From contig NZ_JXCA02000027.1 in the NCBI RefSeq assembly GCF_000828085.3, positions 126 to 64,125 on the forward strand: a stretch of DNA of 64,000 bases. Reading direction: 5' to 3'. The first letter of the stretch is position 1. Every line of letters starts with the position of its first letter. The notes below the pieces were generated by a model. That model was not told the DNA's origin. It saw only the letters and a program-made list of their open reading frames with translations, and did not search any database. The stretch comes from Scytonema tolypothrichoides VB-61278. Lineage in GTDB: Bacteria > Cyanobacteriota > Cyanobacteriia > Cyanobacteriales > Nostocaceae. Made by a program: the position numbers and the translations under genes. This document shows, piece after piece, positions 27,689 through 36,345 of the stretch.

Positions 27689-28390
27689 TTACTGACTTAA
27701 CTTATAAGTACCTATAACTTTTTTTGTTTTGGGATGACAAACGGCGTTGCATATGACGAGGCTGATTTCAGTCACCCGCATTTCTCCAATATAAATATTT
27801 TCCAGTTCTTTGACTTTATTTTGAAATAATCCGATCGGCTCATCTGTAAATCTACATAAAGTCATATTTCCAAAAAATACTGTATCAGAGATATATTTTT
27901 TATTATCCGGTACGCCTATTTCTTTTAAGCCCAAATCTAACGCTTGAACTAATTTTCTCAGTGTCTCATCACAATAACCTGTTAGAGAAACACTCGTTGG
28001 AAATAAAATTAAACCCTCCAAACGAAAAGTGAAAGATTGGAAATTTGGAACTATTTGAGTAAATAATTCATGAACTTTCACGACATCTTCGTTTTTAAAA
28101 AGCAGAGGATTGTGTACAGTACGGACATTTTTAATAGTTATATGCAGTAATTCTTCACTTGAATAATAGAAATGCCGAGAATCTAAGCTTTGTAACGGAG
28201 TAATGATTTTTTGTGATATTGTTTGGGCAATGTCTTTTGACGGAAATGTTAATGATGCTAGACCAATTGCATCATCGTTTTCATAGTCACTTCGCATCTC
28301 AACAATACTCAATCGATTTTGCCCTTGAGAAATACTATCTTTCAACTGTTGGATGATTTGTTTTTGCTGTTTTATGTAGTTGTCACTCAT
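27689..28390 (-). CDS. 2H phosphoesterase / 2'-5' RNA ligase-like protein
   Basis: The 233-aa protein has the two-lobed pattern of the 2H (LigT) superfamily. The first motif is His83-Ile-Thr85 in LLHITIKNVR. The symmetrical second motif reads Asn175-Met-Thr177 in FFGNMTLCRF, where a His would be expected. Known members hydrolyse or form 2'-5' or cyclic phosphodiester bonds in RNA or nucleotides; loss of one His would reduce or change that chemistry. A helical N-terminus of about 30 residues precedes the fold. The family assignment rests on motif spacing and is tentative. Confidence 0.6.
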   Translation of the reverse strand: MSDNYIKQQKQIIQQLKDSISQGQNRLSIVEMRSDYENDDAIGLASLTFPSKDIAQTISQKIITPLQSLDSRHFYYSSEELLHITIKNVRTVHNPLLFKNEDVVKVHELFTQIVPNFQSFTFRLEGLILFPTSVSLTGYCDETLRKLVQALDLGLKEIGVPDNKKYISDTVFFGNMTLCRFTDEPIGLFQNKVKELENIYIGEMRVTEISLVICNAVCHPKTKKVIGTYKLSQ

Positions 28391-28575
28391 TATGAAGTAC
28401 TTGTTTGATTACAAATAAGCGCCCATTGCTGGACGTTAAGCAATACGATTCGGAAAAGCACCCGCACAGATACCCGGTAACTTTCGCGAAACTGGGTTTA
28501 TAAGCACGCGAAATACCCTGAAACGAATCGTATTGGGACGTTAAGAAGACAATCCTACTTTAGCAGCTAAAATCG

Positions 28576-29955
28576 CTAACCAATGAGTCGCTTCAGTGTA
28601 GACAACTTGTCTTTATAAGGAGCGTATCGCCATTTTAAATCCAGCCAGAAGGGATTGTGCAAGACACTTTTGTAATGGGAAAAGGTGTCAAAGCTAGATT
28701 TACCGTGGTACTTGCCAATTCCACTATCACCTACACCGCCAAATGGTAAAGATGAAACAGCAACCTGTATGACTGTGTCGTTGATACAAACTCCACCGGA
28801 TGAGGTTTGTTGTAAGACTTGTTGTTGCAGATTTTTGTTATTAGAAAATAAATATAAAGCCAAGGGTTTCGGTTTAGAATTAATTAAGTCAATTGCTTCT
28901 GTTATATTCGTGTATTCTATCACTGGAAGAATCGGACCAAAAATTTCTTCCTGCATGACGGAGTCTGTTAAGGAGACATTCTCAAGCACTGTTGGGGCAA
29001 TATAAAGTTCTGAAGGGTTGGTTTCTCCGCCAATGCGAATTGTGCCCTCTTTCAGGAAATGAGCTAATCTGTCAAAATGTTTTTTACTGACAATCCTTGC
29101 ATAATCAGAACTACTTGCAGGATTGTCTCCATAAAATTCTTGCAAGCATTTATGAAGTTCATTTAATAAATTTTCTTTGATGCTTTTATCCACTAAAAGA
29201 TAGTCTGGTGCGATACAAGTTTGTCCGCAGTTAATAAATTTTCCCCAAGTAATGCGTCTTGCGGTGTGTTCGATGTTAATATCAGAATCTACGATACAAG
29301 GACTTTTTCCACCCAATTCTAAGGTGACAGGTGTCAGGTTTTTAGCGGCTGCTTCCATGACTATTTTTCCTACAGCCGTCCCACCAGTAAAAAAGATATG
29401 GTCAAATGTTTCTGCTAGTAGTTGTTGACTTGTTTGCACACCTCCTTCGACTACTGTAATATAAGCTGGATCGAAATATTGTTTGATCATCTCATTGAGA
29501 AGACGAGACGTATTTGGTGTTAGTTCTGAGGGTTTAAGAATTGCACAGTTTCCTGCTGCGATCGCGCCTACCAATGGTGAGATGATTAAAGAAAATGGAT
29601 AGTTCCAAGGACTAATAATTAAAACCACTCCTAGGGGTTCTGGATAAATGCGTGCTGATGCAGGAAAAAATTGTGGGGAAACTGGTGCTTTCTGAGGTTT
29701 TGTCCAAGTTTTGATATGCTTGATAGCGTAGCTAATTTCTTGAATGACTCCAATTTCTGTTGCATAACTCTCAAATTCTGGTTTATTTAAGTCTGCTTTC
29801 AGTGCATTGATAATTGCGTCTTTCTGCTCAGTGACTGCTTGTTTTAAAATTTTTAGTTGTTCAAGTCGAAAATTAATGTCTTTTGTCTGACCAGTATTGA
29901 AATAAGCACGTTGTTTGTGGATGATATCAGCAATTGATATTTCTTGAGAAATCAT
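28576..29955 (-). CDS. Aldehyde dehydrogenase family protein
   Basis: The 459-aa NAD(P)-dependent enzyme oxidises aldehydes to acids. The residues are intact: Asn118 in SPWNYPF, the coenzyme-binding FFTGGTAVG, general base Glu213 in TLELGGKSP and nucleophile Cys247 in NCGQTCIAP. The short length and the hydrophobic tail place it with class 3-like (ALDH3, fatty aldehyde) enzymes, so its role may be in alkane or fatty aldehyde turnover; that is inference. It is monocistronic. Confidence 0.93.
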   Translation of the reverse strand: MISQEISIADIIHKQRAYFNTGQTKDINFRLEQLKILKQAVTEQKDAIINALKADLNKPEFESYATEIGVIQEISYAIKHIKTWTKPQKAPVSPQFFPASARIYPEPLGVVLIISPWNYPFSLIISPLVGAIAAGNCAILKPSELTPNTSRLLNEMIKQYFDPAYITVVEGGVQTSQQLLAETFDHIFFTGGTAVGKIVMEAAAKNLTPVTLELGGKSPCIVDSDINIEHTARRITWGKFINCGQTCIAPDYLLVDKSIKENLLNELHKCLQEFYGDNPASSSDYARIVSKKHFDRLAHFLKEGTIRIGGETNPSELYIAPTVLENVSLTDSVMQEEIFGPILPVIEYTNITEAIDLINSKPKPLALYLFSNNKNLQQQVLQQTSSGGVCINDTVIQVAVSSLPFGGVGDSGIGKYHGKSSFDTFSHYKSVLHNPFWLDLKWRYAPYKDKLSTLKRLIG

Positions 29956-30066
29956 TGTTTTTGTTCTCGTTAGCTAAGTTGAATCAATTTTTCAGTAATT
30001 GAAAGTCAGAAGAAAGCTTTTTTCTATCTTAGACTAAGACTAAATTCTTATTGATACGCGGTATTA

Positions 30067-30363
30067 CCTCACCCCGCCCTATGCCTAACGGCACGCTACG
30101 CTATCGGGCACCCCTCTCCGCGATTTCGGAGAGCCAGTGCGTTGCCCAGAGCAGCGCCTTGCGGAGCCAGTCCTTGATGAGTGTTTCCCGACAGAGGGAT
30201 CTGGCGTTGGGGTTCCCGAGGCAGTGCGGTCTTGGGGTTCCACGCCACTCCCCGGGCTGTCGGGAGACCCGCCCACGGGGGTGGCTCCCCAAGTGGAGCA
30301 CCTGCCGTCCCGTTGTGGCGACTGGCTGTCGGGTTCCCCTGAGGGTGCACCTGGCGTGAGGGA
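30067..30363. repeat. GC-rich 297-bp compound repeat inside family A arms
   Basis: The block starts CCTCACCCCGCCC and ends GGCGTGAGG, the same outer arms as repeat family A. It encloses about 240 bp of sequence far richer in G+C than its surroundings, with internal palindromes (for example CCCGGGCTGTCGGGAG and GGAGCCAGTCC units). All six frames are open for long stretches because of composition, but none resembles a protein. It fills most of the 434-bp gap between the aldehyde dehydrogenase and histidine kinase genes. Confidence 0.8.
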
Positions 30364-30389
30364 ATAGAGGTTAAAATAACTCAAACTTT

Positions 30390-31493
30390 CTATGATGACT
30401 GTTTAATTGGCAAATTTACAATGAATATACTCCCTTTGCCGACTTCTGAATTCACGTGAATCGTGCCTTGATGTGCTTCGACAATTCGTCGCGAAAGATA
30501 CAGTCCTAAGCCACTACCAGAATGATTATGACTTCCTTGGCGAAATCGTTCAAATAAAGTGAGTTGTTCTTCAGGAGAAATACCTCGACCTGTATCTGCG
30601 ATTTCAACTGTTATGCAATTATCTGAAGAAGTCGCTGAAGTGATGCGGATGGTTATTGACCCGGTGTCAGTAAATTTGATAGCGTTACCTATCAGGTTGG
30701 TGAATAGTCTGTGGAGTTCCAGGCGATCGCCCATCACTGTACTAGTCCCTGAGTCCTCACCTAAATCTAAATTGACTGTAAGGTGCTTTTGATCAGCTAA
30801 AGGACTCAATTCTTGTGAAACTTCTTGTAGTAACTTACTGAGATTCACTGGTTGAAATGCCAGAGTTTTACAACCTGCTTCAAAACGATAAACTTCCAGT
30901 AAGGTGTTTACCATAGCTAGCAAATTGCTGTTACTGCGAGCCATGATCTCTATCACTTCGTGCATTTGTGGTGACAGTTGTCCCAAAGCACCGTCAGCAA
31001 ACAGCAACAGCATTCGATCTGCTGCTACCAAGGGTGTGCGTAAGTCGTGGGTGAGGCGAGAGGCAAAATCTTGACGTAAACGGGCAATTTCATCGCGTTC
31101 ATCTATACTGTGCTTGAGACGGAGGAGCGATCGCACCCGTGCCAACAATTCATCCACAGTCACAGGCTTGCGGATAAAATCGTCTGCGCCCAAATCTAAT
31201 CCATGAGCAACATTAGGTGAGTCATGTGCGGTAATCAGGAGAATTGGGATAAATGGCAAACTCATATTTTGCCGAATCCGCTTAGTCACTTCATAACCAT
31301 CCATTCCCGGCATCATCAGATCCAGCAACACTAAATCACAAGTCGATGTTTCGAGTTGTGCTAATGCTGAAGCACCATTCGCAGCCGTGCTAACTGTGTA
31401 GCCTTCTTCCTGCAAAATGGTTTTCACCAAAAATACATTATCAGGAGAATCATCTACAACCAAAATCTTGTCAGAGTTAGAAGATTTAGACAT
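30390..31493 (-). CDS. Hybrid response regulator / histidine kinase
   Basis: The 367-aa cytoplasmic protein joins an N-terminal receiver domain (phospho-acceptor Asp58 in LLDLMMPGMDG, Lys109 in IRKP) to a HisKA domain (His149 in SRLTHDLRTPL) and a HATPase_c domain with LIGNAIKF, ADTGRGIS and GSGLGLYLSRRIVEAH. With no sensor domain, it is likely a relay component whose kinase activity depends on phosphorylation of its own receiver. Such REC-HK proteins are frequent in filamentous cyanobacteria. No partner gene is adjacent. Confidence 0.93.
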   Translation of the reverse strand: MSKSSNSDKILVVDDSPDNVFLVKTILQEEGYTVSTAANGASALAQLETSTCDLVLLDLMMPGMDGYEVTKRIRQNMSLPFIPILLITAHDSPNVAHGLDLGADDFIRKPVTVDELLARVRSLLRLKHSIDERDEIARLRQDFASRLTHDLRTPLVAADRMLLLFADGALGQLSPQMHEVIEIMARSNSNLLAMVNTLLEVYRFEAGCKTLAFQPVNLSKLLQEVSQELSPLADQKHLTVNLDLGEDSGTSTVMGDRLELHRLFTNLIGNAIKFTDTGSITIRITSATSSDNCITVEIADTGRGISPEEQLTLFERFRQGSHNHSGSGLGLYLSRRIVEAHQGTIHVNSEVGKGSIFIVNLPIKQSS

Positions 31494-31518
31494 ATAGCAC
31501 AGAAGAGACGCTCATTCC

Positions 31519-31641
31519 GAACAGTGAACAGTGAACAGTGAACAGTGAACAGTAAACAGTAAACAGTGAACAAGGGGTGGACGAGTCCGTTTCCTACCTG
31601 ACAACTGGTAACTGGTAACTGATAACTGCTAACTGATAACT
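31519..31641. repeat. Two heptamer tandem repeat arrays
   Basis: About seven copies of GAACAGT/AAACAGT (31519-31572) and about five copies of AACTGGT/AACTGAT/AACTGCT (31602-31641) form two arrays. They lie upstream of the histidine kinase gene and downstream of the small minus-strand frame. Confidence 0.85.
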
Positions 31642-31672
31642 TTAGCCTTTGCTATTTTCCCCTTTACCAATA

Positions 31673-31891
31673 CTACTCACTTATTTGGATATCATGTTGT
31701 TGTGGTTGCTTAGGTAAAGATTCTTGCGGTGTTTTGAGTAAAACCCAATAAAAGTAGAGTAAGAGAATCTGCTTTTTCAGTAAGTGGTTGAGGCGTTTGA
31801 GGTTACGCTCATTTAGCAGCCATTCCCCAAACTTCTCTAGTAACAGACCAAGAATAATTTCAACAGATTTGTTAATAATTATTTCTAGCAT
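31673..31891 (-). CDS. Small hypothetical protein, 72 aa
   Basis: The frame begins MLEIIINKSVEIILGLLLEK and contains one or two hydrophobic helices followed by a basic stretch and a Gln/Pro-rich tail. The family is not recognised. ATG at 31891 opens about 170 bp upstream of, and divergent from, the NACHT gene. It may be a real small membrane-associated protein; support is only codon and composition pattern. Confidence 0.4.
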   Translation of the reverse strand: MLEIIINKSVEIILGLLLEKFGEWLLNERNLKRLNHLLKKQILLLYFYWVLLKTPQESLPKQPQQHDIQISE

Positions 31892-32060
31892 TGCTATCGC
31901 CTCAGTTATTTGACTGAGTTCACTGTCGCAATTTTCATTCGTAGTTATTTATTTGACTTGCAGTGACTTAGCTTGACTTGTCCTGATATGTACTGATTTG
32001 CAATAAATTTTCCGAAAACTTTGGCTAAACTGAATTTTAGAGCGATTTCAGGCAGAGTAT

Positions 32061-34421
32061 ATGTCGTTACCAGAAAGCTTCCTCACACAACTGGAGCAAT
32101 GTAGTGAATTGTCGCAACGAGAAAAGGAAGTTTTTCTAGAAATATTTGGTCGTGCCAAAAGTCGAGTCCAAGTCACTCAAGCGCTTAACATCTCCGATAG
32201 CAATCTTGGTAGCTGCTTAACAGGAATATACAAGAAGTTCAGCATTAGTGGTAGTGGTCCTATTAAAGAAAACCGCCTGCGGGAGTACTTGAGCAAAAGA
32301 TATGCGCAGCAGCAACCCTCTGGTCGCTTAGCTACTGATGTTTCAGACAATGAAAATGATATTGATACGTTAGTTCAAGAAATCCGCGAACAAGTCAAAG
32401 CCAACATCAAAGAACGCTGTGGAACCATGCGCGTGCTGGACATGAATCAACCGATTGAGTTGACTGGAGAACGAGGTATCTACACCAGCGTCAATATTTT
32501 GGAGAAAATCACCGGACGCAGGCGACTAGAAATTGCTGAACTGCTGCAAAACTGTGACGTGGAAAACTTTGAGCGATTTGGACTTAGCCGCGTGACTGAG
32601 AAGCGAGTACCCGGACTGGAAGCGGTACAACGTTACAGCAAACTGATGGTGTTGGGCAAACCGGGAGCAGGAAAAACGACGTTTTTGAAGTATTTGGCGA
32701 TGCAGTGCATTGAGGGGCAGTTTCAGGCAAATCGAGTTCCCCTGTTTATCACCCTCAAGAATTTTGCAGAAGAATCCAAACAGCCAGATGTTCTGGAATA
32801 TATTGCTCAACAGTTGTCGGTTTGCGGCGTGAGTGACAGTAACGTCAAAGCAGAGAAACTTTTGAGACAAGGTAAAGCATTGATATTGCTTGATGGCTTG
32901 GATGAAGTTCGGGAAGAAGATACAAAGCGGGTATTAAAGCAAATTTTAGAGATTTCCGATCAGTTTCACACCAATCAGTTTGTCATCACCTGTCGCATTG
33001 CTTCCAAAGAATACACGTTTGAACGGTTCACCGAAGTGGAAGTGGCAGATTTTGATGAGGAACAAATCGCTATTTTTGCTCAAAACTGGTTTAGGTTAAG
33101 CGATCCAGTGAAAGGCGAGCGGTTCATCCAAAAACTAAAGGAGAACAAGCGAATTCAAGAACTAGCAACTAATCCCTTGCTGCTGACTCTTCTTTGTTTG
33201 GTATTTGGTGAAGCTGGAAATTTTCCGGTCAATCGTTCAGAACTTTATAACGAAGGGTTGGATGTGTTGCTGAAAAAATGGGATGCCAAACGCAACATAG
33301 AGCGAGATCAGGTTTATAAAAACCTGTCTTTACACCGTAAGGAAGACTTGCTGAGTCAAATTGCCCTGACTACATTTGAGCAGAAGGACTACTTCTTTAA
33401 GCAAAAAACTGTTGAGGCATACATTGCTGATTTTATTCGCAACTTGCGTGATGCTAGTACTGAGCCAAAGGAATTAGAACTAGACAGCGAAGCTGTTTTG
33501 AAGTCGCTTGAAGCGCAGCATGGGTTATTGGTAGAACGGGCAAAGGGAATTTATTCGTTTTCACATCTGACGTTTCAGGAGTATTTTGCTGCTAGGGAAA
33601 TTGTTGTGAATTCTGCATGGGAAAGTTTGGTGGAGCATATTACGGAAAAACGCTGGCGGGAGGTGTTTTTGCTCACTGCTGGGATGATGAGGAAGGCTGA
33701 TGATTTGGTGCTGTTGATGAAGCGGAAGATTGATGGGTTGTTAGTACACGATAAACAGTTACACCAATTCCTCACCTGGGTTGATGAAAAATCAAATTCT
33801 GTAGAAACCCCTTATCGACCTGTTACGGTTCGAGCCTTTTACTTTAACCTTGCCGGCGTCCACCTCAGAGTCCACGACTACCTAGAGCTTGACCTTGCCA
33901 GCGCCCTCGACCTCGACATCGACTGCGACCGCGACCACTACAGCTACATCGACCTTGACCGCTACCTCGATCACGCCCTCAACTTCGACCGTTATCTCAG
34001 TAGTGCCCTCGATGATAGCACCAATTACGACAACAGCCACATTATCTTGAATACCCTTGACCACGCCCTCGACCTTAACCGCGACCTCAACCACGATTTG
34101 CAAGGTAAGCTACAACAACTTAAAGAGCAGCTACTATTAGACAAGCCCCACAAGAACAGGAAGAAATTTGAACATTGGTGCAAGGAAAACGGTCAAACTT
34201 GGACTGAAAAACTCAAAACTGCAATGATTCAACATCGCAATATTGGGCATGATTGGCAGTTCAGCAATACACAAAAGCAACTGTTGCAACAGTATTACGA
34301 TGCCAATAAACTACTAGTAGATTGCCTCAATAGTGATTGTTATGTCAGCAGCGAAGTCAGGCAAGAAATTGAGGAGACGTTGCTTTTACCCATGGCGGAG
34401 ATTGAGAAACGACAGGGGTGA
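32061..34421 (+). CDS. NACHT-domain NTPase with N-terminal helix-turn-helix-like domain
   Basis: The 786-aa protein is a STAND NTPase. Residues 1-85 look like a helix-turn-helix (AKSRVQVTQALNISDSNLG). Residues 195-350 are the NACHT core with Walker A GKPGAGKTT (199-207) and Walker B ALILLDGLDEV, followed by LATNPLLLTLLCLVF and a helical region with FSHLTFQEYFAAREIV, a classic NACHT-associated segment. A Leu/Asp-rich repetitive stretch (about 600-680) precedes a helical C-terminal domain. Bacterial NACHT proteins are often antiphage sensors that trigger cell suicide; that role is inferred here. Toxin-antitoxin remnants lie next to it. Confidence 0.9.
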   Translation: MSLPESFLTQLEQCSELSQREKEVFLEIFGRAKSRVQVTQALNISDSNLGSCLTGIYKKFSISGSGPIKENRLREYLSKRYAQQQPSGRLATDVSDNENDIDTLVQEIREQVKANIKERCGTMRVLDMNQPIELTGERGIYTSVNILEKITGRRRLEIAELLQNCDVENFERFGLSRVTEKRVPGLEAVQRYSKLMVLGKPGAGKTTFLKYLAMQCIEGQFQANRVPLFITLKNFAEESKQPDVLEYIAQQLSVCGVSDSNVKAEKLLRQGKALILLDGLDEVREEDTKRVLKQILEISDQFHTNQFVITCRIASKEYTFERFTEVEVADFDEEQIAIFAQNWFRLSDPVKGERFIQKLKENKRIQELATNPLLLTLLCLVFGEAGNFPVNRSELYNEGLDVLLKKWDAKRNIERDQVYKNLSLHRKEDLLSQIALTTFEQKDYFFKQKTVEAYIADFIRNLRDASTEPKELELDSEAVLKSLEAQHGLLVERAKGIYSFSHLTFQEYFAAREIVVNSAWESLVEHITEKRWREVFLLTAGMMRKADDLVLLMKRKIDGLLVHDKQLHQFLTWVDEKSNSVETPYRPVTVRAFYFNLAGVHLRVHDYLELDLASALDLDIDCDRDHYSYIDLDRYLDHALNFDRYLSSALDDSTNYDNSHIILNTLDHALDLNRDLNHDLQGKLQQLKEQLLLDKPHKNRKKFEHWCKENGQTWTEKLKTAMIQHRNIGHDWQFSNTQKQLLQQYYDANKLLVDCLNSDCYVSSEVRQEIEETLLLPMAEIEKRQG
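33858..34106. repeat. Hexanucleotide-periodic repeat inside the NACHT gene
   Basis: Variants of CTCGAC/CTTGAC/ATCGAC recur with 6- or 12-base periodicity and encode alternating Leu/Ile-Asp dipeptides (DLDLD-type). On the minus strand the same bases open a long artefactual frame rich in Val. The region is unlike its flanks and suggests repeat expansion within the coding sequence. Confidence 0.75.
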
Positions 34422-34510
34422 GGCGATCTTTGAAGAAAGTGGGCGATTGCGCAGAGCGCAGACGCCAAAGGCGTATCGCATCTGGGAGAAAGTGGGCGAT
34501 CAAATACCCT
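34422..34510. repeat. Palindromic mini-repeat between two copies of AGAAAGTGGGCGAT
   Basis: Immediately after the NACHT stop, AGAAAGTGGGCGAT occurs at about 34434 and again at about 34486. Between the copies lies GCGCAGAGCGCAGACGCC plus AAAGGCGTATCGC, a mini-repeat that recurs inverted near 40823. The arrangement looks like an insertion with duplication of its flank. Confidence 0.7.
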
Positions 34511-34570
34511 CAATAACGTAAAATTAGTCTCAATGCTACTGTGGTGATATCTTTAAACCTTTAGCTACCA

Positions 34571-34768
34571 ATGAATACCATCACCATCCAAGTTCCCGAC
34601 GAGTGTCTCGTCAAGCTGCAACAAACCGCCTCTCGTCTTGGCGTATCAATAGAAGAATTAGTGCTAATGGGTATAGAACAATTGCTTAATCAGCCAGAAG
34701 CATCCTTTCAAGATGCTATGGACTATGTACTCAAGAAAAATGCTGAACTGTACAAACGGCTAGCTTAA
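34571..34768 (+). CDS. Type II antitoxin-like protein, 65 aa
   Basis: The 65-aa protein begins MNTITIQVPDECLVKLQQTA and continues LGVSIEELVLMGIEQLL, then FQDAMDYVLKKNAELYKRL. This is the pattern of small ribbon-helix-helix or VapB-like antitoxins with a C-terminal helix that covers a toxin. Its stop overlaps an ATG (TAATG) for a frame that starts like a Doc toxin, which supports the antitoxin reading. The cognate toxin is truncated, so the antitoxin is now an orphan. Confidence 0.75.
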   Translation: MNTITIQVPDECLVKLQQTASRLGVSIEELVLMGIEQLLNQPEASFQDAMDYVLKKNAELYKRLA

Positions 34769-34914
34769 TGCGCTATCTCACCATAAAAGAGGTTTTACAA
34801 CTTTATCATCGCATCATAGTTATTGCTGAAGTCATTATTTTGAACTTATATCAAATCCGGCTAATTGCACATAGTCTCAATTTTGTAATAAACAGGCTTG
34901 TAGGTTATTTTTAG
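34768..34914 (+). pseudogene. Remnant of a Doc (Fic-fold) toxin gene
   Basis: The frame opens MRYLTIKEVLQLYHRII, the N-terminus of death-on-curing (Doc) toxins, and then diverges into an unrelated hydrophobic tail that stops at codon 49. The Fic motif (HPFxxGNKR-like) is missing, so the toxin is dead. The start overlaps the antitoxin stop by one base, as in intact operons. The loss was probably an internal deletion or an insertion close to codon 18. Confidence 0.7.
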
Positions 34915-35556
34915 TGTGGTTGTTCAATCGGATTTGAACTTACTAGCGACCTGTATTAACTTTTCTTGGCATTTTGGCTACTCTGATAAAGCATCAAAAG
35001 ATAGATTAGGGCAATAAGCCGTCATGCACATCGTGGTTGAAACACCGTCCCCCAGGTCATAAACCTGGGGCTTTATTTTGTTTATTGTTAGCTAATTCAT
35101 TTGGCAATTTGGCAACTAATGAGGTTGAAACAAGCTTATCTTATTAATTAATGCGGTCTTGCACAAAAGACTCAAAGTACACGACAAAACCCCTTTTCCC
35201 CCGGTTAACTACCGGGGTTCTTTACATATTGTGGTTAAGGTTAATGTTTTAGTCAAAGTCAATTCCACATTTGGATTAGTGGTAAAGGTTTATGTCAAAG
35301 TCAATGATGATGTTCTTGTCAAGGTCCGAGTTTTAGTTAACGAAAGGTCAGAGTGATAATCCCACGCTTAGAAAGCGTAGGATTTTTTCTTTACGAGTAA
35401 AGCTATTTATTGATTTTCTCTACCATTGTTTTCTTAGTCACTTCAGTAGGGAACAGGGAACAGGGAACTCTTAATTCTGAACGCTTAACTCTTAACAGAA
35501 CCTCGTAAAATCTCACTTTTGCAATCTTGTCTATTATTAATTAAATAGGGCGAGTT
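34915..35556. other. 642-bp intergenic region with three strong hairpins
   Basis: Hairpins are CCCCAGGT/ACCTGGGG at 35050-35070, CCCCGGT/ACCGGGG at 35199-35217 and ATCCCACGCTT/AAGCGTAGGAT with a T-run at 35359-35388. Stem-loops with this look flank IS200/IS605-type elements in cyanobacteria, so the segment may be a decayed element without its genes. A frame at 35159-35356 (Val-Lys-Val repeats) is a by-product of six-base periodicity and is not supported as a gene. Confidence 0.5.
35359..35388 (+). terminator. Rho-independent-like terminator
   Basis: A near-perfect 11-bp stem (ATCCCACGCTT with AAGCGTAGGAT) is followed by TTTTTT. It could terminate transcription on the plus strand. Confidence 0.6.
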
Positions 35557-36252
35557 TTACTGTCCTTTTACCAAAGGAATGTCTTGTAAGAGCCATAACC
35601 CTAAGCTTTTATCTGCAAAAATACCACCTCCCTCACTACATTGCTCATTGAGCATCTGTACTGGTGTCGGAAAAGAAAAAGGGGGTTTCTCTAAATTTAG
35701 TAAGCGCCAGTCGCCTGTGGTGATATCTTCATTCTCCTCACAATTCGGGAAAGTCGTCGTCAGCAGGTAAGTAATTTGGCTGTTTTTTATGTTATCAAGA
35801 GCAGAGAAAATATCTGCAAACGAAAGATGCACAAAGCAATCTCGGCATAACAATAGATCTGCTGTTGGTAGAGGTTCGCTTGTCAAATCCAATATCAGAA
35901 ATTGATGATTTTGGCTTCCGTACCGCTTCTGATTCTCTAGGATGAGTTCGGACACAATATCTGCACCGATGTAAAGTGAAACAGGTAAGTCAATGAACTG
36001 CATCCAACTGAAATCTCCGCAGGGTAGGTCGAGGAGTACATCCACCTGTAATGTCTTAAGTAGTGCTGGAAGTTTAGCTTCTATCTGTTGTGTTTGGCTG
36101 CTACTCGCGCCCTCCCCTGAAACTGAATCGCGTCCACACCAATGATTAGTTTGGTAGATGTGGCGGAACGTGTTGCTGAGTGAAAAGGTTAGATTTAGCG
36201 ATGCTTGTTTCTCGAAGTAATAAGGATCAAAGGGGACGTTATACCAATTCAA
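35557..36252 (-). CDS. Class I SAM-dependent methyltransferase-like protein
   Basis: The 231-aa protein has the Rossmann-type SAM site: VDVLLDLPCGDFSWMQ (motif I), then YIGADIVSELI (motif II) and FLILDLTSEPLPTADLLLCRD (motifs III and IV, around residues 125-145). The C-terminal part contains the strand LLTTTFPNCEEN. Its substrate is unknown; similar stand-alone proteins may modify sugars or small molecules. It is convergent with the hairpin region and close to the DUF3370 gene. Confidence 0.8.
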   Translation of the reverse strand: MNWYNVPFDPYYFEKQASLNLTFSLSNTFRHIYQTNHWCGRDSVSGEGASSSQTQQIEAKLPALLKTLQVDVLLDLPCGDFSWMQFIDLPVSLYIGADIVSELILENQKRYGSQNHQFLILDLTSEPLPTADLLLCRDCFVHLSFADIFSALDNIKNSQITYLLTTTFPNCEENEDITTGDWRLLNLEKPPFSFPTPVQMLNEQCSEGGGIFADKSLGLWLLQDIPLVKGQ

Positions 36253-36345
36253 AATTCAAAATGAAGAAAGCCAAGACGAAACTTGGGTTTGGGAGTGTGT
36301 ATCTGTCACATTCTTTTTTCAAATTGGCGTTATCTCGCCGTTTGT

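Noticed and set aside
30085-30384. Long overlapping frames in several phases
   Set aside because: They result from the high G+C content of a palindromic repeat; no homology or start site is evident.
31519-31641. CRISPR-like array
   Set aside because: Direct repeats are only 7 bases and contiguous, without spacers.
33882-34103. Val/Glu-rich minus-strand frame
   Set aside because: Shadow of the Leu-Asp repeat inside the NACHT gene.
35159-35356. 65-codon Val-Lys-Val frame
   Set aside because: Created by six-base periodic sequence between hairpins; begins with TTG and shows no ribosome-binding site or domain.
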